Below are positions 11,039-19,866 of a stretch of 64,000 bases of DNA, piece by piece. A model generated the notes under the pieces. The model was given only the letters and a program-made list of their open reading frames with translations. It had not been told where the DNA came from and searched no databases. A program made the translations under genes and the position numbers. Each line of letters begins with the position of its first letter. Positions within the stretch are counted from its first letter, which is position 1. Origin of the DNA: Rhodobacterales bacterium RIFCSPHIGHO2_02_FULL_62_130 (GTDB lineage Bacteria; Pseudomonadota; Alphaproteobacteria; Rhodobacterales; Rhodobacteraceae); contig MHZT01000030.1 in the NCBI GenBank assembly GCA_001828855.1, positions 20,320 through 84,319 on the forward strand. The letters run 5' to 3'.

Positions 11039-11638
11039 ATGATCCGCCCGCTTCTTTTGGCCTCGGCATCCGAAATCCGGCTTCAGCTTTTGCAGAACGC
11101 GGGGCTTCTGGTCTCGGCACAGCCCGCCCGCGTGGATGAGGAAACCATCCGCGCCGCGCTTGAAGCTGAACAGGCCAAGCCGCGCGACATTGCCGATGCC
11201 TTGGCCGAGGTGAAGGCGCGAAAACTGGCGGAAAAGCATCCGACCGCGCTTGTGCTGGGCTGCGATCAGGTGCTGGCCTTCAAGGGCAAGGTCTATGGCA
11301 AGCCGGAAACCCCTGATGCCGCGCGGTCACAGTTGCAGCAGCTCCGTGGACAAACCCACCATCTGATCTCGGCCATCGTGCTATATGATGGGGCAAAGCC
11401 GATCTGGCGGCATATATCCGAGGCCCGTTTGACCATGCGCGATATTTCTGATGCCTATATGGACAGCTATCTTGCAAGAAACTGGCCCTCGGCCCGCCAT
11501 TCCGTCGGGGCCTATAAGTTGGAGGAAGAAGGCGTGCGGTTGTTTTCCGCCATTGAGGGCGATTATTTCACCATCCTTGGCCTGCCCTTGCTGCCCTTGA
11601 TCAGTTACCTTGGAGTCAGAGGTTTTATCCCGACATGA
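11039..11638 (+). CDS. maf: Maf-family nucleoside triphosphate pyrophosphatase
   Basis: House-cleaning pyrophosphatase that hydrolyses modified or non-canonical NTPs. The 199-residue product has [16 protein letters not shown] at the start (the family motif is usually LASxSPRR, so this copy is a variant), LVLGCDQVL near residue 75 and the C-terminal [13 protein letters not shown] signature. Length is typical. It is the first gene right of the candidate origin, starts 11 bases after the last DnaA box, and overlaps aroE by an ATGA junction. Confidence 0.92.
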   Translation: MIRPLLLASASEIRLQLLQNAGLLVSAQPARVDEETIRAALEAEQAKPRDIADALAEVKARKLAEKHPTALVLGCDQVLAFKGKVYGKPETPDAARSQLQQLRGQTHHLISAIVLYDGAKPIWRHISEARLTMRDISDAYMDSYLARNWPSARHSVGAYKLEEEGVRLFSAIEGDYFTILGLPLLPLISYLGVRGFIPT

Positions 11639-12474
11639 CCGACCTTCCGCGTATTCCGCTTGCCGGTGTGATCGGCCACCCCATCGCGCACAGCCGCTCG
11701 CCTGCGCTGCATGGGTTCTGGCTGCGGCGCTATGGCATAAAGGGCCATTATATCCCGATGGATGTGGCACCGCAGGATCTGCGGCAGGCGTTGGAAACGC
11801 TGCCGAAACTTGGTTTTGTCGGGGTAAATGTGACGATCCCGCATAAAGAGGCAATCTTGCGGATCGCGGATGTGATCACGGATCGCGCAGCCCTGATCGG
11901 GGCGGCCAACACGTTGATTTTCCGCAAGGATGGCCGCATCCATGCCGACAACACCGATGGCGCGGGTTTCATGGCGAACCTGCGCCAGAACGCGCCACAT
12001 TGGAATCCGGCCGCCGGTCCGGCTGCGATGTTTGGCGCGGGCGGGGCGGCTCGGGCGGTTATCGCCGCGCTGATCGAGGTGGGCGTGCCGGAAATCCGCA
12101 TCGCCAACCGCACCCGCCCGCGCGCCGAAGCATTGCGCGCCGATTTCGGGGCGAAACTGACGGTGTACGACTGGGTGCATGCCCCGAACATGCTGGAGGG
12201 TGCGGCGACGGTGATCAACACAACCTCGCTTGGCATGTCGGGGAAGCATGATTTCCGGGTTCCGCTGGATGCGCTGGAGCCTTCTGCACTGGTAACGGAT
12301 CTTGTTTATAACCCGTTGAAAACCCAGTTTCTTCTTGAGGCCGAGTCGAAGGGTTGCACCATTGTCGACGGGCTTGGCATGTTGCTGCATCAGGCTGCCC
12401 CCGGTTTCGAACGCTGGTTCGGCCACCGCCCCGAGGTGGACGAAGCCACCCGCAATGCGGTCCTGACCGCATGA
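11635..12474 (+). CDS. aroE: Shikimate dehydrogenase
   Basis: NADPH-dependent reduction of 3-dehydroshikimate to shikimate in aromatic amino acid synthesis. The 279-residue product has the substrate-binding [14 protein letters not shown] near the N-terminus, NVTIPHKE with the catalytic lysine, DNTDGAGF with the catalytic aspartate, the nucleotide-binding GAGGAARAV and NTTSLGM. It overlaps maf and coaE by 4 bp each, forming a compact operon. Confidence 0.96.
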   Translation: MTDLPRIPLAGVIGHPIAHSRSPALHGFWLRRYGIKGHYIPMDVAPQDLRQALETLPKLGFVGVNVTIPHKEAILRIADVITDRAALIGAANTLIFRKDGRIHADNTDGAGFMANLRQNAPHWNPAAGPAAMFGAGGAARAVIAALIEVGVPEIRIANRTRPRAEALRADFGAKLTVYDWVHAPNMLEGAATVINTTSLGMSGKHDFRVPLDALEPSALVTDLVYNPLKTQFLLEAESKGCTIVDGLGMLLHQAAPGFERWFGHRPEVDEATRNAVLTA

Positions 12475-13058
12475 GCTTTCGGCTTGGCCTGACCGGATCG
12501 ATCGGGATGGGGAAATCCACTACCGCAGGGCTTTTTGCGGCGGCGGGCCTGCCGGTCTGGGATGCTGACGCCGCCGTTCATCGCCTTTACGCCGCCGGAG
12601 GCGCGGCAGTTGCCCCCCTGACCGCGATTTGCCCCGCTGCAACCGCCGGGGGAAGTGTTTCACGTGAAACATTGAAGGCCGCCATCGCCGCCGACCCCGC
12701 GCTTTTGCCGCGGATCGAGGCCGTCGTTCACCCGCTTGTCGCCGCCGACCGCGCCGATTTTCTGGCCAGAACCCGCGCCGATATTGTCATCCTCGACATT
12801 CCGCTGCTGTTCGAGAAGTCCAGCCAGCACGAATTTGACGCGACCTTGCTGGTGACAGCCCCTGCCCGCCTGCAACGCCAGCGCGTTCTGGCCCGCCCTG
12901 GTATGACCGAAGCGCATTTCCAGACCATCCTTGCGCACCAGATGCCCGACGCCCAAAAGCGTGCGCTGGCCACCCACATCGTCGAGACGCTGGACCTGAC
13001 CTCAACCGCCGCCTATGTCACCGCCCTGATCGCCCATATCCGAGGCCAACATGCGTGA
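12471..13058 (+). CDS. coaE: Dephospho-CoA kinase
   Basis: Last step of coenzyme A synthesis, phosphorylating dephospho-CoA. The product is 195 residues from the ATG at 12471, which forms an ATGA junction with aroE; an upstream in-frame start at 12354 only adds antisense-like sequence. The P-loop GSIGMGKS lies at about residues 9-16, followed by WDAD and LDIPLLFE. Codons 62-67 contain a perfect parS site read as Val-Ser-Arg-Glu-Thr. It overlaps dnaQ by 8 bp. Confidence 0.95.
   Translation: MSFRLGLTGSIGMGKSTTAGLFAAAGLPVWDADAAVHRLYAAGGAAVAPLTAICPAATAGGSVSRETLKAAIAADPALLPRIEAVVHPLVAADRADFLARTRADIVILDIPLLFEKSSQHEFDATLLVTAPARLQRQRVLARPGMTEAHFQTILAHQMPDAQKRALATHIVETLDLTSTAAYVTALIAHIRGQHA
12656..12671. 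promoter_or_regulatory. parS: parS centromere site 4 (perfect)
   Basis: Perfect TGTTTCACGTGAAACA inside coaE. It is the only site found on the right of the candidate origin; the other three are on the left, so the origin is bracketed by ParB-binding sites. Confidence 0.95.
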
Positions 13059-13749
13059 GATCGTTCTTGACACCGAGACCACCGGCTTCGAGCCGTCCGA
13101 AGGCCATCGCATCGTCGAAATCGGCGCGGTTGAATTGTTCAACCACCTGCCAACCGGCAAGACCTATCACCAATACATCAACCCCGAACGCATGATGCCG
13201 AAAGAGGCCTTCGAGGTGCATGGCCTTGGCGATGATTTCCTGCGGAATCAGCCGGTATTCCGCGCCATCGGCCAAGCCTTTCTGGATTTTATCGGTGATG
13301 CCCAGTTGGTGATCCACAACGCCGCCTTCGATATGAAATTCCTGAACGCCGAGCTTAAGGCGGTGGGGCTGCCCACACTGCCCTACAGTCGCGCCACCGA
13401 CACGCTGATGATCGCGCGGCAGAAATTCCCCGGCTCGCCCGCCTCTCTGGATGCGTTGTGCCGCCGCTTTGGCGTCGATAACTCGGCCCGCGAAAAGCAT
13501 GGCGCTCTGCTCGACTCCGAGATTTTGGCCGAGGTTTATCTGGAGCTTGTTGGCGGCCGCCAGCCGGATTTCGGACTGAACCCAGCGGCGCAAAGCAATA
13601 CTTCGGGGGCCGCCCGCCAAGACAGCGATTGGCGCGCCCGCCCGCGCCCGGTTCCGCTGTCACCGCGTTTGACGGATGAGGAAAGTGCGGCGCATGCAAC
13701 TTTTGTCGCCAAAATGGGCGACGCAGCGATCTGGGCAAAGCGGAATTGA
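13051..13749 (+). CDS. dnaQ: DNA polymerase III epsilon subunit (3'-5' proofreading exonuclease)
   Basis: Proofreading exonuclease of the replicative polymerase. The 232-residue product has the DEDDh motifs: LDTETTGFEP (ExoI) near residue 6, VIHNAAFDMKFLN (ExoII) near 88, and HGALLDSEILAEVY (ExoIII, with the catalytic histidine) near 150. The C-terminal tail would bind the alpha subunit. It closes the maf-aroE-coaE-dnaQ operon and is followed by a strong hairpin terminator. Confidence 0.96.
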   Translation: MREIVLDTETTGFEPSEGHRIVEIGAVELFNHLPTGKTYHQYINPERMMPKEAFEVHGLGDDFLRNQPVFRAIGQAFLDFIGDAQLVIHNAAFDMKFLNAELKAVGLPTLPYSRATDTLMIARQKFPGSPASLDALCRRFGVDNSAREKHGALLDSEILAEVYLELVGGRQPDFGLNPAAQSNTSGAARQDSDWRARPRPVPLSPRLTDEESAAHATFVAKMGDAAIWAKRN

Positions 13750-13755
13750 AACGCA

Positions 13756-13781
13756 AAGGCCGGCCCAAAAGGACCGGCCTT
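13756..13781. terminator. Bidirectional hairpin terminator between dnaQ and secB
   Basis: Stem AAGGCCGGCCC / GGACCGGCCTT with one internal mismatch and an AAAA loop. It lies in the 58-bp convergent gap and can serve both dnaQ and secB. Confidence 0.8.
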
Positions 13782-13807
13782 GCCAGATGGTAACAGCAGA
13801 AAGCCGC

Positions 13808-14311
13808 TTAGTTCGGCGCGCCCTGCGGGGCCGCTGCCGCCTGCGCCTGCGCCCGACGGGCCAATTCCGTGCGATAAAGCGCAAGGAAATCGACGGTATC
13901 AATGTTCAGCGGCGGGAAGCCACCGTCGCGCGTCACATCCGAGATGATCCGGCGCACAAAGGGGAACAACAGTCGCGGACATTCGATCAGCAGGAACGGG
14001 TGCAACTGTTCCTCCGGCACGCCCTCAACGTGGAAAATGCCGCCGTAATCGACTTCCAGCAGGAACAGCGTATCGCCGTTCACCTTGTTCTTCGAGGTCA
14101 CCTTGAACTTAGTGATCACGTCATATTGATGCTCAACCGCCCGCTTGCGCGCATCAAGGCTGACCGCAACCGTGATATCGGGCTGCACTTCGGCACTGGT
14201 CACACCCTTTTGGGCCACCATGTTTTCGAAAGACATATCGCGCACATGCTGCGCGAGCACCGACATCTTGACCTGCGGCGCGCCGCCATTTTCCTCGGCC
14301 ATACGACCCAC
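13808..14311 (-). CDS. secB: Protein-export chaperone SecB
   Basis: Tetrameric cytoplasmic chaperone that holds precursors unfolded and hands them to SecA. The 167-residue product contains the conserved VLAQHVRDMSFENM segment near the start, VDYGGIFHVEGVPEE, and CPRLLFPFVRRIISDVTRDGGFPPL with the family signature around residue 115-135, then an alanine/glutamine-rich tail. It is slightly longer than E. coli SecB (155). It lies convergent with dnaQ, a neighbour pairing common in Alphaproteobacteria. Confidence 0.96.
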   Translation of the reverse strand: MGRMAEENGGAPQVKMSVLAQHVRDMSFENMVAQKGVTSAEVQPDITVAVSLDARKRAVEHQYDVITKFKVTSKNKVNGDTLFLLEVDYGGIFHVEGVPEEQLHPFLLIECPRLLFPFVRRIISDVTRDGGFPPLNIDTVDFLALYRTELARRAQAQAAAAPQGAPN

Positions 14312-14359
14312 TCCTCAAGGAACCCTTTGGCCTCCTGTTAGCAGGTCATACGCGCCGCC

Positions 14360-14836
14360 TCAATGGCGTGTCCATTTCGAGGGGCCGCCCAATTTGTCCC
14401 GTTCCGGCACGATCTCTTCAAACTCGGCATCGACCCAATCATCGGCGGGCGCGCGCTGTCGCGCAAAGCCCGCTGCGGCAAATCGCTCAAACCGGATGCG
14501 CGACGCGGCATAGCGGATCAGAACCCGCCGCAGCGGCGGGATCATCAGCAAAAGCCCCAGACTATCGGTGAAAAATCCCGGCAAGATCAACAGCATGCCC
14601 CCCAGCAGGATCAGCGCCCCATGCGCCAGCGGCGAAAACGGATCGCGCATCTCGTCTTGCGCCCGTTGCAGATCGCGCAGCACCCCCATGCCCTGCCAGC
14701 GCACCAGCCACGCCCCCAGCACCCCCGTCAGCAGCACAATCGCCAGTGTCGGCCACAGCGTCAGCCAACCGCCAACGGTGACAAAAAGGGCAATCTCGAT
14801 CAGCGGCACCGCCAGAAACAGCGCAAAAACCCACAT
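14360..14836 (-). CDS. fxsA: FxsA family inner-membrane protein
   Basis: FxsA proteins are small membrane proteins; the E. coli member relieves exclusion of phage T7 by F plasmid when overproduced, but the normal role is unknown. The 158-residue product starts MWVFALFLAVPLIEIALFV, has GxWLTLWPTLAIVLLTGVLGA, LLILPGFFTDSLGLLL, and a basic and acidic cytoplasmic tail. The reading frame runs open far upstream (to 16732) as antisense; this start is set by family homology. It is 48 bp from secB on the same strand. Confidence 0.85.
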   Translation of the reverse strand: MWVFALFLAVPLIEIALFVTVGGWLTLWPTLAIVLLTGVLGAWLVRWQGMGVLRDLQRAQDEMRDPFSPLAHGALILLGGMLLILPGFFTDSLGLLLMIPPLRRVLIRYAASRIRFERFAAAGFARQRAPADDWVDAEFEEIVPERDKLGGPSKWTRH

Positions 14837-14950
14837 CGTCACGGCCTCCAAACTTAGCGCGGCCAAAAGGTAGACTTGCGCGCGCCCAATCCCTACATAA
14901 GGTGCCAAGGTCCGGACCGCCAACCCCCCGGACAAGTTTTGAGGCCGTCC

Positions 14951-15610
14951 ATGAATTCCTCCCTGCTGCAACTTCTCGTCCTGGCCGGGGTCGCCGTTTT
15001 TCTCATCCTGAAATTGCGCTCTGTGCTTGGCACGCGCGAGGGCTTTGAAAAGCCGCCCGTTCCGCTTGAGGAACTGCGCGCCAAACCCAAGCGCAACTTC
15101 GAGGTCATCGAGGGTGGTCCTGATCGGGACATCACCGATCACGTCCCCGAAGGCTCCGAGTCCGCCAAGGCCTTGGCCGCGATGAAGCAGGCAGAGCCGG
15201 CTTTCAACGTCTCCGAATTCCTGAAAGGCGCGCGCGGCGCCTATGAGATGATCCTGATGGCTTTCGAGCGTGGCGATATCGAAGCCATCCGTCCTTTCCT
15301 TGGTGATGAGGTCGAAGCCAGCTTTACCCAAGCCATCTCTGCCCGCGAGCGTGCCGGTCAGACGGTCGAAGCCAACTTCCTTGGTACGCGCGAGATCACC
15401 ATTGCCGAGGCCGAGTTTGACCATGTCAGTCGCAGCGCCGAGATTACCGTGCGTTTCCTGGGCGAGTTGAACCACACCGTCCGCGACAAATCCGGCCAGA
15501 TCGTCGAGGGCGGCCCGAACGAGATCAAGCGTCAGCGCGACGCGTGGGTGTTCTCGCGCCGCATGGGCGTGCAAGATCCGAACTGGCAGCTTGTGGCCAC
15601 CGGCGACTGA
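14951..15610 (+). CDS. Tim44/TimA family membrane-associated protein
   Basis: The 219-residue product has a single N-terminal membrane segment (residues about 5-20), a linker, and a C-terminal Tim44-like domain (about 80-215) containing FLKGARGAYEMILMAFERGD, a typical opening of that domain, and a closing DWVFSRRMG-like stretch (AWVFSRRMGVQDPNW). Bacterial Tim44 homologues are thought to bind the membrane, but the precise role is unclear. The start ATG 14951 gives the membrane anchor. It is divergent from fxsA and followed 12 bp later by mltA, as in other Rhodobacterales. Confidence 0.85.
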   Translation: MNSSLLQLLVLAGVAVFLILKLRSVLGTREGFEKPPVPLEELRAKPKRNFEVIEGGPDRDITDHVPEGSESAKALAAMKQAEPAFNVSEFLKGARGAYEMILMAFERGDIEAIRPFLGDEVEASFTQAISARERAGQTVEANFLGTREITIAEAEFDHVSRSAEITVRFLGELNHTVRDKSGQIVEGGPNEIKRQRDAWVFSRRMGVQDPNWQLVATGD

Positions 15611-15622
15611 TCCGGGGGGAAG

Positions 15623-16639
15623 ATGCGTGCCTTGCTTTGCGCCCTGCTGGTTGCCATGATGGCCCCCCTGCCTGCTCCGGCGCAGATGCTTGATTTTGCA
15701 AGCCTTGATGGTTGGGAGGCTGATGACCATCGCGCCGCCCTGACCAGTTTTCTGGCGACATGCGAGAAGTTGGCAGACGACTGGCAACCGCTTTGCCGTC
15801 TCGCTGCCGATTCCAATACCACAGACGCCTCTGCCCGTGCCTTTTTCGAACTGTTCTTCAGGCCGGTTCTGATCGGCGCCCCCCCCGCGCTGTTTACGGG
15901 CTATTACGAACCAGAACTGCAAGGCTCCGCCAGCCGCACCCCCCGCTTTGCCTATCCGATCTACGCCCGCCCGCCCGAGTTGACCGATGGTCAGGTCTAC
16001 CTTGACCGCGCCGCGATTGACTCTGGCGCGCTGCGGGGGCGCGGTCTGGAACTGGCCTGGCTGGATGATCCGGTCGAGGTGTTTTTCCTGCAAGTCCAGG
16101 GTTCCGGCCGTATCCGCATGACGGATGGCCGCGTGATCCGCGTCGGCTATGCGGGGCGCAATGGCCATGCCTATCGCTCGGTCGGGCAAGAGATGGTTGC
16201 GCGCGGCACCCATAGCGCCGATCAGGTTTCGGCGCAGGAGATCCGCAGCTATGTGCGCGGGAATCCTGTGGCGGGAAACGACCTGTTGAACGTCAACCCG
16301 TCCTACGTGTTCTTCCGCAAGATCGCGGATCTGCCTGCTGACAAAGGCCCGATCGGGGCGATGGGGAAATCGATCACCGCCCTGCGTTCGATCGCCATCG
16401 ATCCCGATTTCACTCCGCTGGGCGCACCGGTCTGGATCGAGAAAGACGGTGCCACTCCGATCCGCAGCCTGATGGTGGCGCAAGACACGGGCGGCGCGAT
16501 CAAAGGCCCGCAGCGCGCGGATATTTTCTACGGCACCGGTCCCGCCGCGGGCGATGCCGCAGGCACCATCAAGGACGGTGGCCGTATGGTCGTGCTGCTG
16601 CCGATAGACCGCGCCTTCGCGCTGCTGCCCGAGGGTTGA
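15623..16639 (+). CDS. mltA: Membrane-bound lytic murein transglycosylase A
   Basis: Cleaves peptidoglycan glycan strands with formation of 1,6-anhydro-muramic acid. The 338-residue product has a signal peptide (MRALLCALLVAMMAPLPAPA, residues 1-20) without a lipobox cysteine, the MltA domain opening with FTGYYEPELQGS near 92, and the C-terminal 3D domain with QDTGGAIKGPQRADIFYGTG, which holds the catalytic aspartate. It is followed after 3 bp by the Smr gene. Unlike E. coli MltA it seems to be soluble periplasmic rather than a lipoprotein. Confidence 0.93.
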   Translation: MRALLCALLVAMMAPLPAPAQMLDFASLDGWEADDHRAALTSFLATCEKLADDWQPLCRLAADSNTTDASARAFFELFFRPVLIGAPPALFTGYYEPELQGSASRTPRFAYPIYARPPELTDGQVYLDRAAIDSGALRGRGLELAWLDDPVEVFFLQVQGSGRIRMTDGRVIRVGYAGRNGHAYRSVGQEMVARGTHSADQVSAQEIRSYVRGNPVAGNDLLNVNPSYVFFRKIADLPADKGPIGAMGKSITALRSIAIDPDFTPLGAPVWIEKDGATPIRSLMVAQDTGGAIKGPQRADIFYGTGPAAGDAAGTIKDGGRMVVLLPIDRAFALLPEG

Positions 16640-16642
16640 GGC

Positions 16643-17254
16643 ATGGCCCGCCGCCGCACCCTGCGCCCCGAAGAAGAGGAAATCTGGCAGGCCGTCGCCC
16701 GCACGGCCAAACCGATGCACGCCAGCCATCATGTGTTTCTAAAGCCGGTTGAGGCCCCTGCCCATCCGGTGCCGTTTCACCCCGAAACCCTGCCGCCGCA
16801 CGCCACGCCGCAGCCACGCCTTCCCGGCTTCCGGCTTGGCGAAAAGGCGCGCGGCAAGCCCACACATGATCTGCTGCCCACCCTGTCGGAAAGCCTTGCC
16901 GCCGCACCCTTGCAAATGGATGCCAAAACCCACGGCAAGATGACCCGTGGCAAGCTGACCCCCGAAGCCCGCATCGACCTGCATGGCCTGACCCTGTCCG
17001 AAGCCCATCCCGAGCTGATCCGCTTTGTGCTGAACGCGCAAACGGCGGGGATGCGTCTGGTGCTGGTGATCACCGGCAAGGGCAAGCGCGGTCAGGATAT
17101 TGGACCCATCCCGCAACGCATGGGCGCGCTGCGCCATCAGGTGCCGCAATGGCTGCGCCTGCCCCCGCTTGGCCCTGCGGTGCTGCAAGTCTCCGAGGCG
17201 CATCTGAAACATGGCGGCACGGGGGCCTATTACGTCTATCTGCGCCGCCGCTGA
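16643..17254 (+). CDS. Smr/MutS2-type domain protein
   Basis: The 203-residue product has a basic N-terminal half, then a C-terminal Smr domain starting RIDLHGLTLSEAH near residue 109 and containing LVITGKGKRG, the two hallmarks of this fold. Smr domains are found on MutS2 and in stand-alone proteins with RNA or DNA endonuclease activity; the substrate of this lineage is not established. It is coupled to mltA, an arrangement conserved in Rhodobacterales without a known reason. Confidence 0.88.
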   Translation: MARRRTLRPEEEEIWQAVARTAKPMHASHHVFLKPVEAPAHPVPFHPETLPPHATPQPRLPGFRLGEKARGKPTHDLLPTLSESLAAAPLQMDAKTHGKMTRGKLTPEARIDLHGLTLSEAHPELIRFVLNAQTAGMRLVLVITGKGKRGQDIGPIPQRMGALRHQVPQWLRLPPLGPAVLQVSEAHLKHGGTGAYYVYLRRR

Positions 17255-17267
17255 TGTTGCGGTGCGT

Positions 17268-17284
17268 TGCGTGCAAAGCACGCA
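17268..17284. terminator. Hairpin between convergent Smr and hydrolase genes
   Basis: Perfect 7-bp stem TGCGTGC / GCACGCA with an AAA loop in the 39-bp convergent gap. There is no clear T-run, so it is a moderate candidate for a shared terminator. Confidence 0.5.
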
Positions 17285-17293
17285 CCCTACCCT

Positions 17294-18415
17294 TTATTTC
17301 CCTAGGCCGGTCGAAACCTTCGCCACCGGCGACAGCACGATCTGGGTGGCATTCTGCACTGTCATCACCACCCCCGGCACCAGACCGACCCGCAGCGCGC
17401 GATCCTTCTCGAAGGCACCCTCCACCTCGCCGATCCGCTCCAGCAGCAGGATCAGTGCCGCCGAGTCGCCCACCGTGAAATGTCCGGCCCCCGTGCTGAA
17501 CTGCCCGACATCCAGAAATGTCACCTGCAAATCCGCCACGCGCGAGACATCCGGCAGCGACCCAAGCCGCACCGCCTGCCCTGTCAGCCCCGCCGAAATC
17601 CGCAAGATCCGGTCCCGATCCGATCCAAAGATCACAAAGGGTTGCGGCAGGTTGCCGATCGCATGGGCCTGCGCGCGGAACACATCGACATCGATATCCG
17701 GCGAGATCAGGATCACCCCCGACAAGTTCGGCAAGGCGCGGCTGTTGCCCCGGATTGCCGCTTGTCGCAGCGATTCCATCGTCAGCGCCGCCCCCATCGA
17801 ATGCGCCACCAACAGGATCTTGGTCGCCCCCGCAGCCGCGACCTCTTCCATCAAGGATTCTAGCCCGTCGCGGGCAAAGATCGCGGAATCGCGGTCATAG
17901 ACATAGCCCAAAGGCTCGGCCGCCGAGGGCCAGGCATAATGCACCACCGTCCCCGGCAGATCGAGGTCATGCGCGAACTGCGCCACCCGATACAGACCCT
18001 CCGAGAAGTTGTTGTTATAGCCATGCACAAAGATCACCGCCTCGCCGTTATGGGCGGCAAGATCGGCGGCAAGATCGCGGCGAAAGGTCGGGGCGCTGGG
18101 GTAAACCTGCGCAGCGGTGGTCAGAAAGTGCCGTTTCGGATCGGGCTTGCCCATCCGTGACGGCCAGTTGATCTCGCCCAGTTTGCGCTGCGGCGGGATC
18201 GAGATATCAAAGCGGGCAAAGCGCACAGACTCCGACCGGCCCGCGCCGAAACTGCCGTTTTCCACCGCGCGGGTGGTGCCGACAAAAATCGGGCTGATGG
18301 TGCCGACCGCCCCCGCCTCCGGCGCAAGCGTCATCACCCCGCGCGGCGCGCAGGCGAGAAGAACCGTCAGGCACAGGGTCAGAACGATGCGGGGGGGCAG
18401 AATAATGCGGGTCAA
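17294..18415 (-). CDS. Alpha/beta-hydrolase lipoprotein (DUF900/COG4782 type)
   Basis: Serine hydrolase of the DUF900 group, substrate unknown. From a TTG at 18415 the product is 373 residues and begins with a lipoprotein signal ending LTVLLAC (cysteine at residue 22). Later come VFVHGYNNNF-type oxyanion sequence (FVHGYNNNF) and the nucleophile elbow VAHSMGA. The frame is open to an ATG at 18532, but that start would bury the lipobox 60 residues in. No ATG exists near the signal, and a purine-rich AAAAGAGC precedes the TTG. It is convergent with the Smr gene. Confidence 0.75.
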   Translation of the reverse strand: MTRIILPPRIVLTLCLTVLLACAPRGVMTLAPEAGAVGTISPIFVGTTRAVENGSFGAGRSESVRFARFDISIPPQRKLGEINWPSRMGKPDPKRHFLTTAAQVYPSAPTFRRDLAADLAAHNGEAVIFVHGYNNNFSEGLYRVAQFAHDLDLPGTVVHYAWPSAAEPLGYVYDRDSAIFARDGLESLMEEVAAAGATKILLVAHSMGAALTMESLRQAAIRGNSRALPNLSGVILISPDIDVDVFRAQAHAIGNLPQPFVIFGSDRDRILRISAGLTGQAVRLGSLPDVSRVADLQVTFLDVGQFSTGAGHFTVGDSAALILLLERIGEVEGAFEKDRALRVGLVPGVVMTVQNATQIVLSPVAKVSTGLGK

Positions 18416-18576
18416 TTTTTGCTCTTTTCCCGCCAGACTCCGCCCTTTCCCGCGCAGGGTCAAGCGGCCATCTTGCAACGCCTGCAAGGCTTGCCCCTTG
18501 CCCGCCCCGCGGTTAGCCTGCACCCGAACCATAAACCGGCGACCAGAACCGCCGCACCAGAAACCGGAGCCATCCC

Positions 18577-19038
18577 ATGTCCAGCATCGAAGCCCGCCTG
18601 TCCGAACTTGGCGTCACCCTGCCCGACGCCCCCGCCCCTGCCGCGAATTATGTGCCTTTCGTTGTGGTCGGCAATCTGGTCCATATTTCGGGCCAGATCA
18701 GCCAGAACGCCGGCGGCCTGATCAAGGGCAAGCTGGGGGCCGATCTTGACATCCCTGCCGGTGCCGATGCCGCCAAATCCTGCGCGATTTCCCTGCTGGC
18801 GCAGCTCAAGAAAGCCTGCGGTGGCGATCTGTCGCGTGTGGTGCGGGCGGTCAAGCTGGTGGGCTTTGTGAACTCGACTGTCGATTTCGTGGATCAGCCC
18901 AAGGTGATCAACGGCGCGTCGGATTTCCTTGTGGCCGCCCTTGGCGATGCGGGTCGTCATGCACGGTCTGCAGTGTCCGCTGCCTCGCTCCCCTTGGGTG
19001 TGGCCGTTGAAATCGAAGGCATTTTCGAGATCCGCTGA
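18577..19038 (+). CDS. RidA-like Rid-family protein
   Basis: The 153-residue protein belongs to the longer Rid subgroup with an N-terminal extension MSSIEARLSELGVTLPD. Unlike the Rid gene at 1.4 kb, the position equivalent to RidA Arg105 is kept (ARSAVSAASLPL aligned to PARSCVEVARLP), so imine deaminase activity is plausible. The glycophosphodiesterase gene starts within its stop codon (TGATG), so the two are coupled. Confidence 0.88.
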   Translation: MSSIEARLSELGVTLPDAPAPAANYVPFVVVGNLVHISGQISQNAGGLIKGKLGADLDIPAGADAAKSCAISLLAQLKKACGGDLSRVVRAVKLVGFVNSTVDFVDQPKVINGASDFLVAALGDAGRHARSAVSAASLPLGVAVEIEGIFEIR

Positions 19039-19808
19039 TGCGTGTTGCCCTGCCCGCCGTCTTTCTGACAGTGCCGCTTGCCCACCGCGCCTATCACAAC
19101 CGCGTCGAAGCCCGCCCCGAGAATTCACCGGCGGCGGTCAGGGCTGCGGTCGCGGCGGGTTATGGCATCGAGATTGACCTGCAACTGTCGCAAGACGGTG
19201 TGGCAATGGTGTTCCATGACGAGGCGATGGGGCGGCTGACCACGGCGACGGGCTTTGTGAAAGACTACACCGCCGCGCAGCTTGGCCATATCAAGCTGCG
19301 CGACAGTGACGAAACCATCCCGACGCTGGCCGAAATTCTTGCGCTGGTCGCGGGCAAGGTTCCCCTGCTGATCGAAATCAAGGACCAGACCGACGCCATG
19401 TCGGAAACCGATGGCCGCCTTGAAGCCGCCACCGCTGCCGCGCTGGCGGATTACCAAGGCCCCGTCGCGGTGATGTCTTTCAATCCGCACTCCATTGCCC
19501 ATATGGCGCGGTTTGCCCCGCAGATCCCGCGCGGGCTGACAACTTCGGCCTATGATCCCGCCGATTGGGCGCCGCTTGCGCCCGAAACCTGTGACCTGCT
19601 GCGCGGCATCCCCGATTATGACCGCACCGGCTCCAGCTTTATCAGCCATGAGGCCGCAGACCTGACCCGCCCCCGCGTGGCCGATCTCAAGGCGCAAGGG
19701 GCCGCCATTCTGTGCTGGACCATCCGCAACCCCGCAGCCGAGGCAAAGGCGCGCAAGGTGGCGCAGAATATCACGTTTGAATCCTATCCGGCGGCTTTGG
19801 TCCCTTGA
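19038..19808 (+). CDS. Glycerophosphodiester phosphodiesterase family protein
   Basis: Hydrolyses glycerophosphodiesters to glycerol-3-phosphate and an alcohol, salvaging phospholipid head groups. The 256-residue TIM-barrel protein has AHRAYHNRVEARPENS near residue 15 (the usual HRG is HRA here, with the catalytic His kept), the metal-binding EIDLQLSQDGVAMVFHD with the second catalytic His, and LIEIKDQ. No clear signal peptide is present, so it is likely cytoplasmic. It overlaps the Rid stop and precedes the GNAT-like gene. Confidence 0.88.
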   Translation: MRVALPAVFLTVPLAHRAYHNRVEARPENSPAAVRAAVAAGYGIEIDLQLSQDGVAMVFHDEAMGRLTTATGFVKDYTAAQLGHIKLRDSDETIPTLAEILALVAGKVPLLIEIKDQTDAMSETDGRLEAATAAALADYQGPVAVMSFNPHSIAHMARFAPQIPRGLTTSAYDPADWAPLAPETCDLLRGIPDYDRTGSSFISHEAADLTRPRVADLKAQGAAILCWTIRNPAAEAKARKVAQNITFESYPAALVP

Positions 19809-19866
19809 CGGCCGCGCGGTTCACCCCACCCTTTCCGGTGAACAGGCCAGCAAGGCGGATCTGAGC

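Noticed and set aside
14360-16732. A 790-codon open frame on the minus strand
   Set aside because: Only the last 158 codons (fxsA) are real; the rest is antisense to the Tim44-like and mltA genes, a common effect of GC-rich coding bias.
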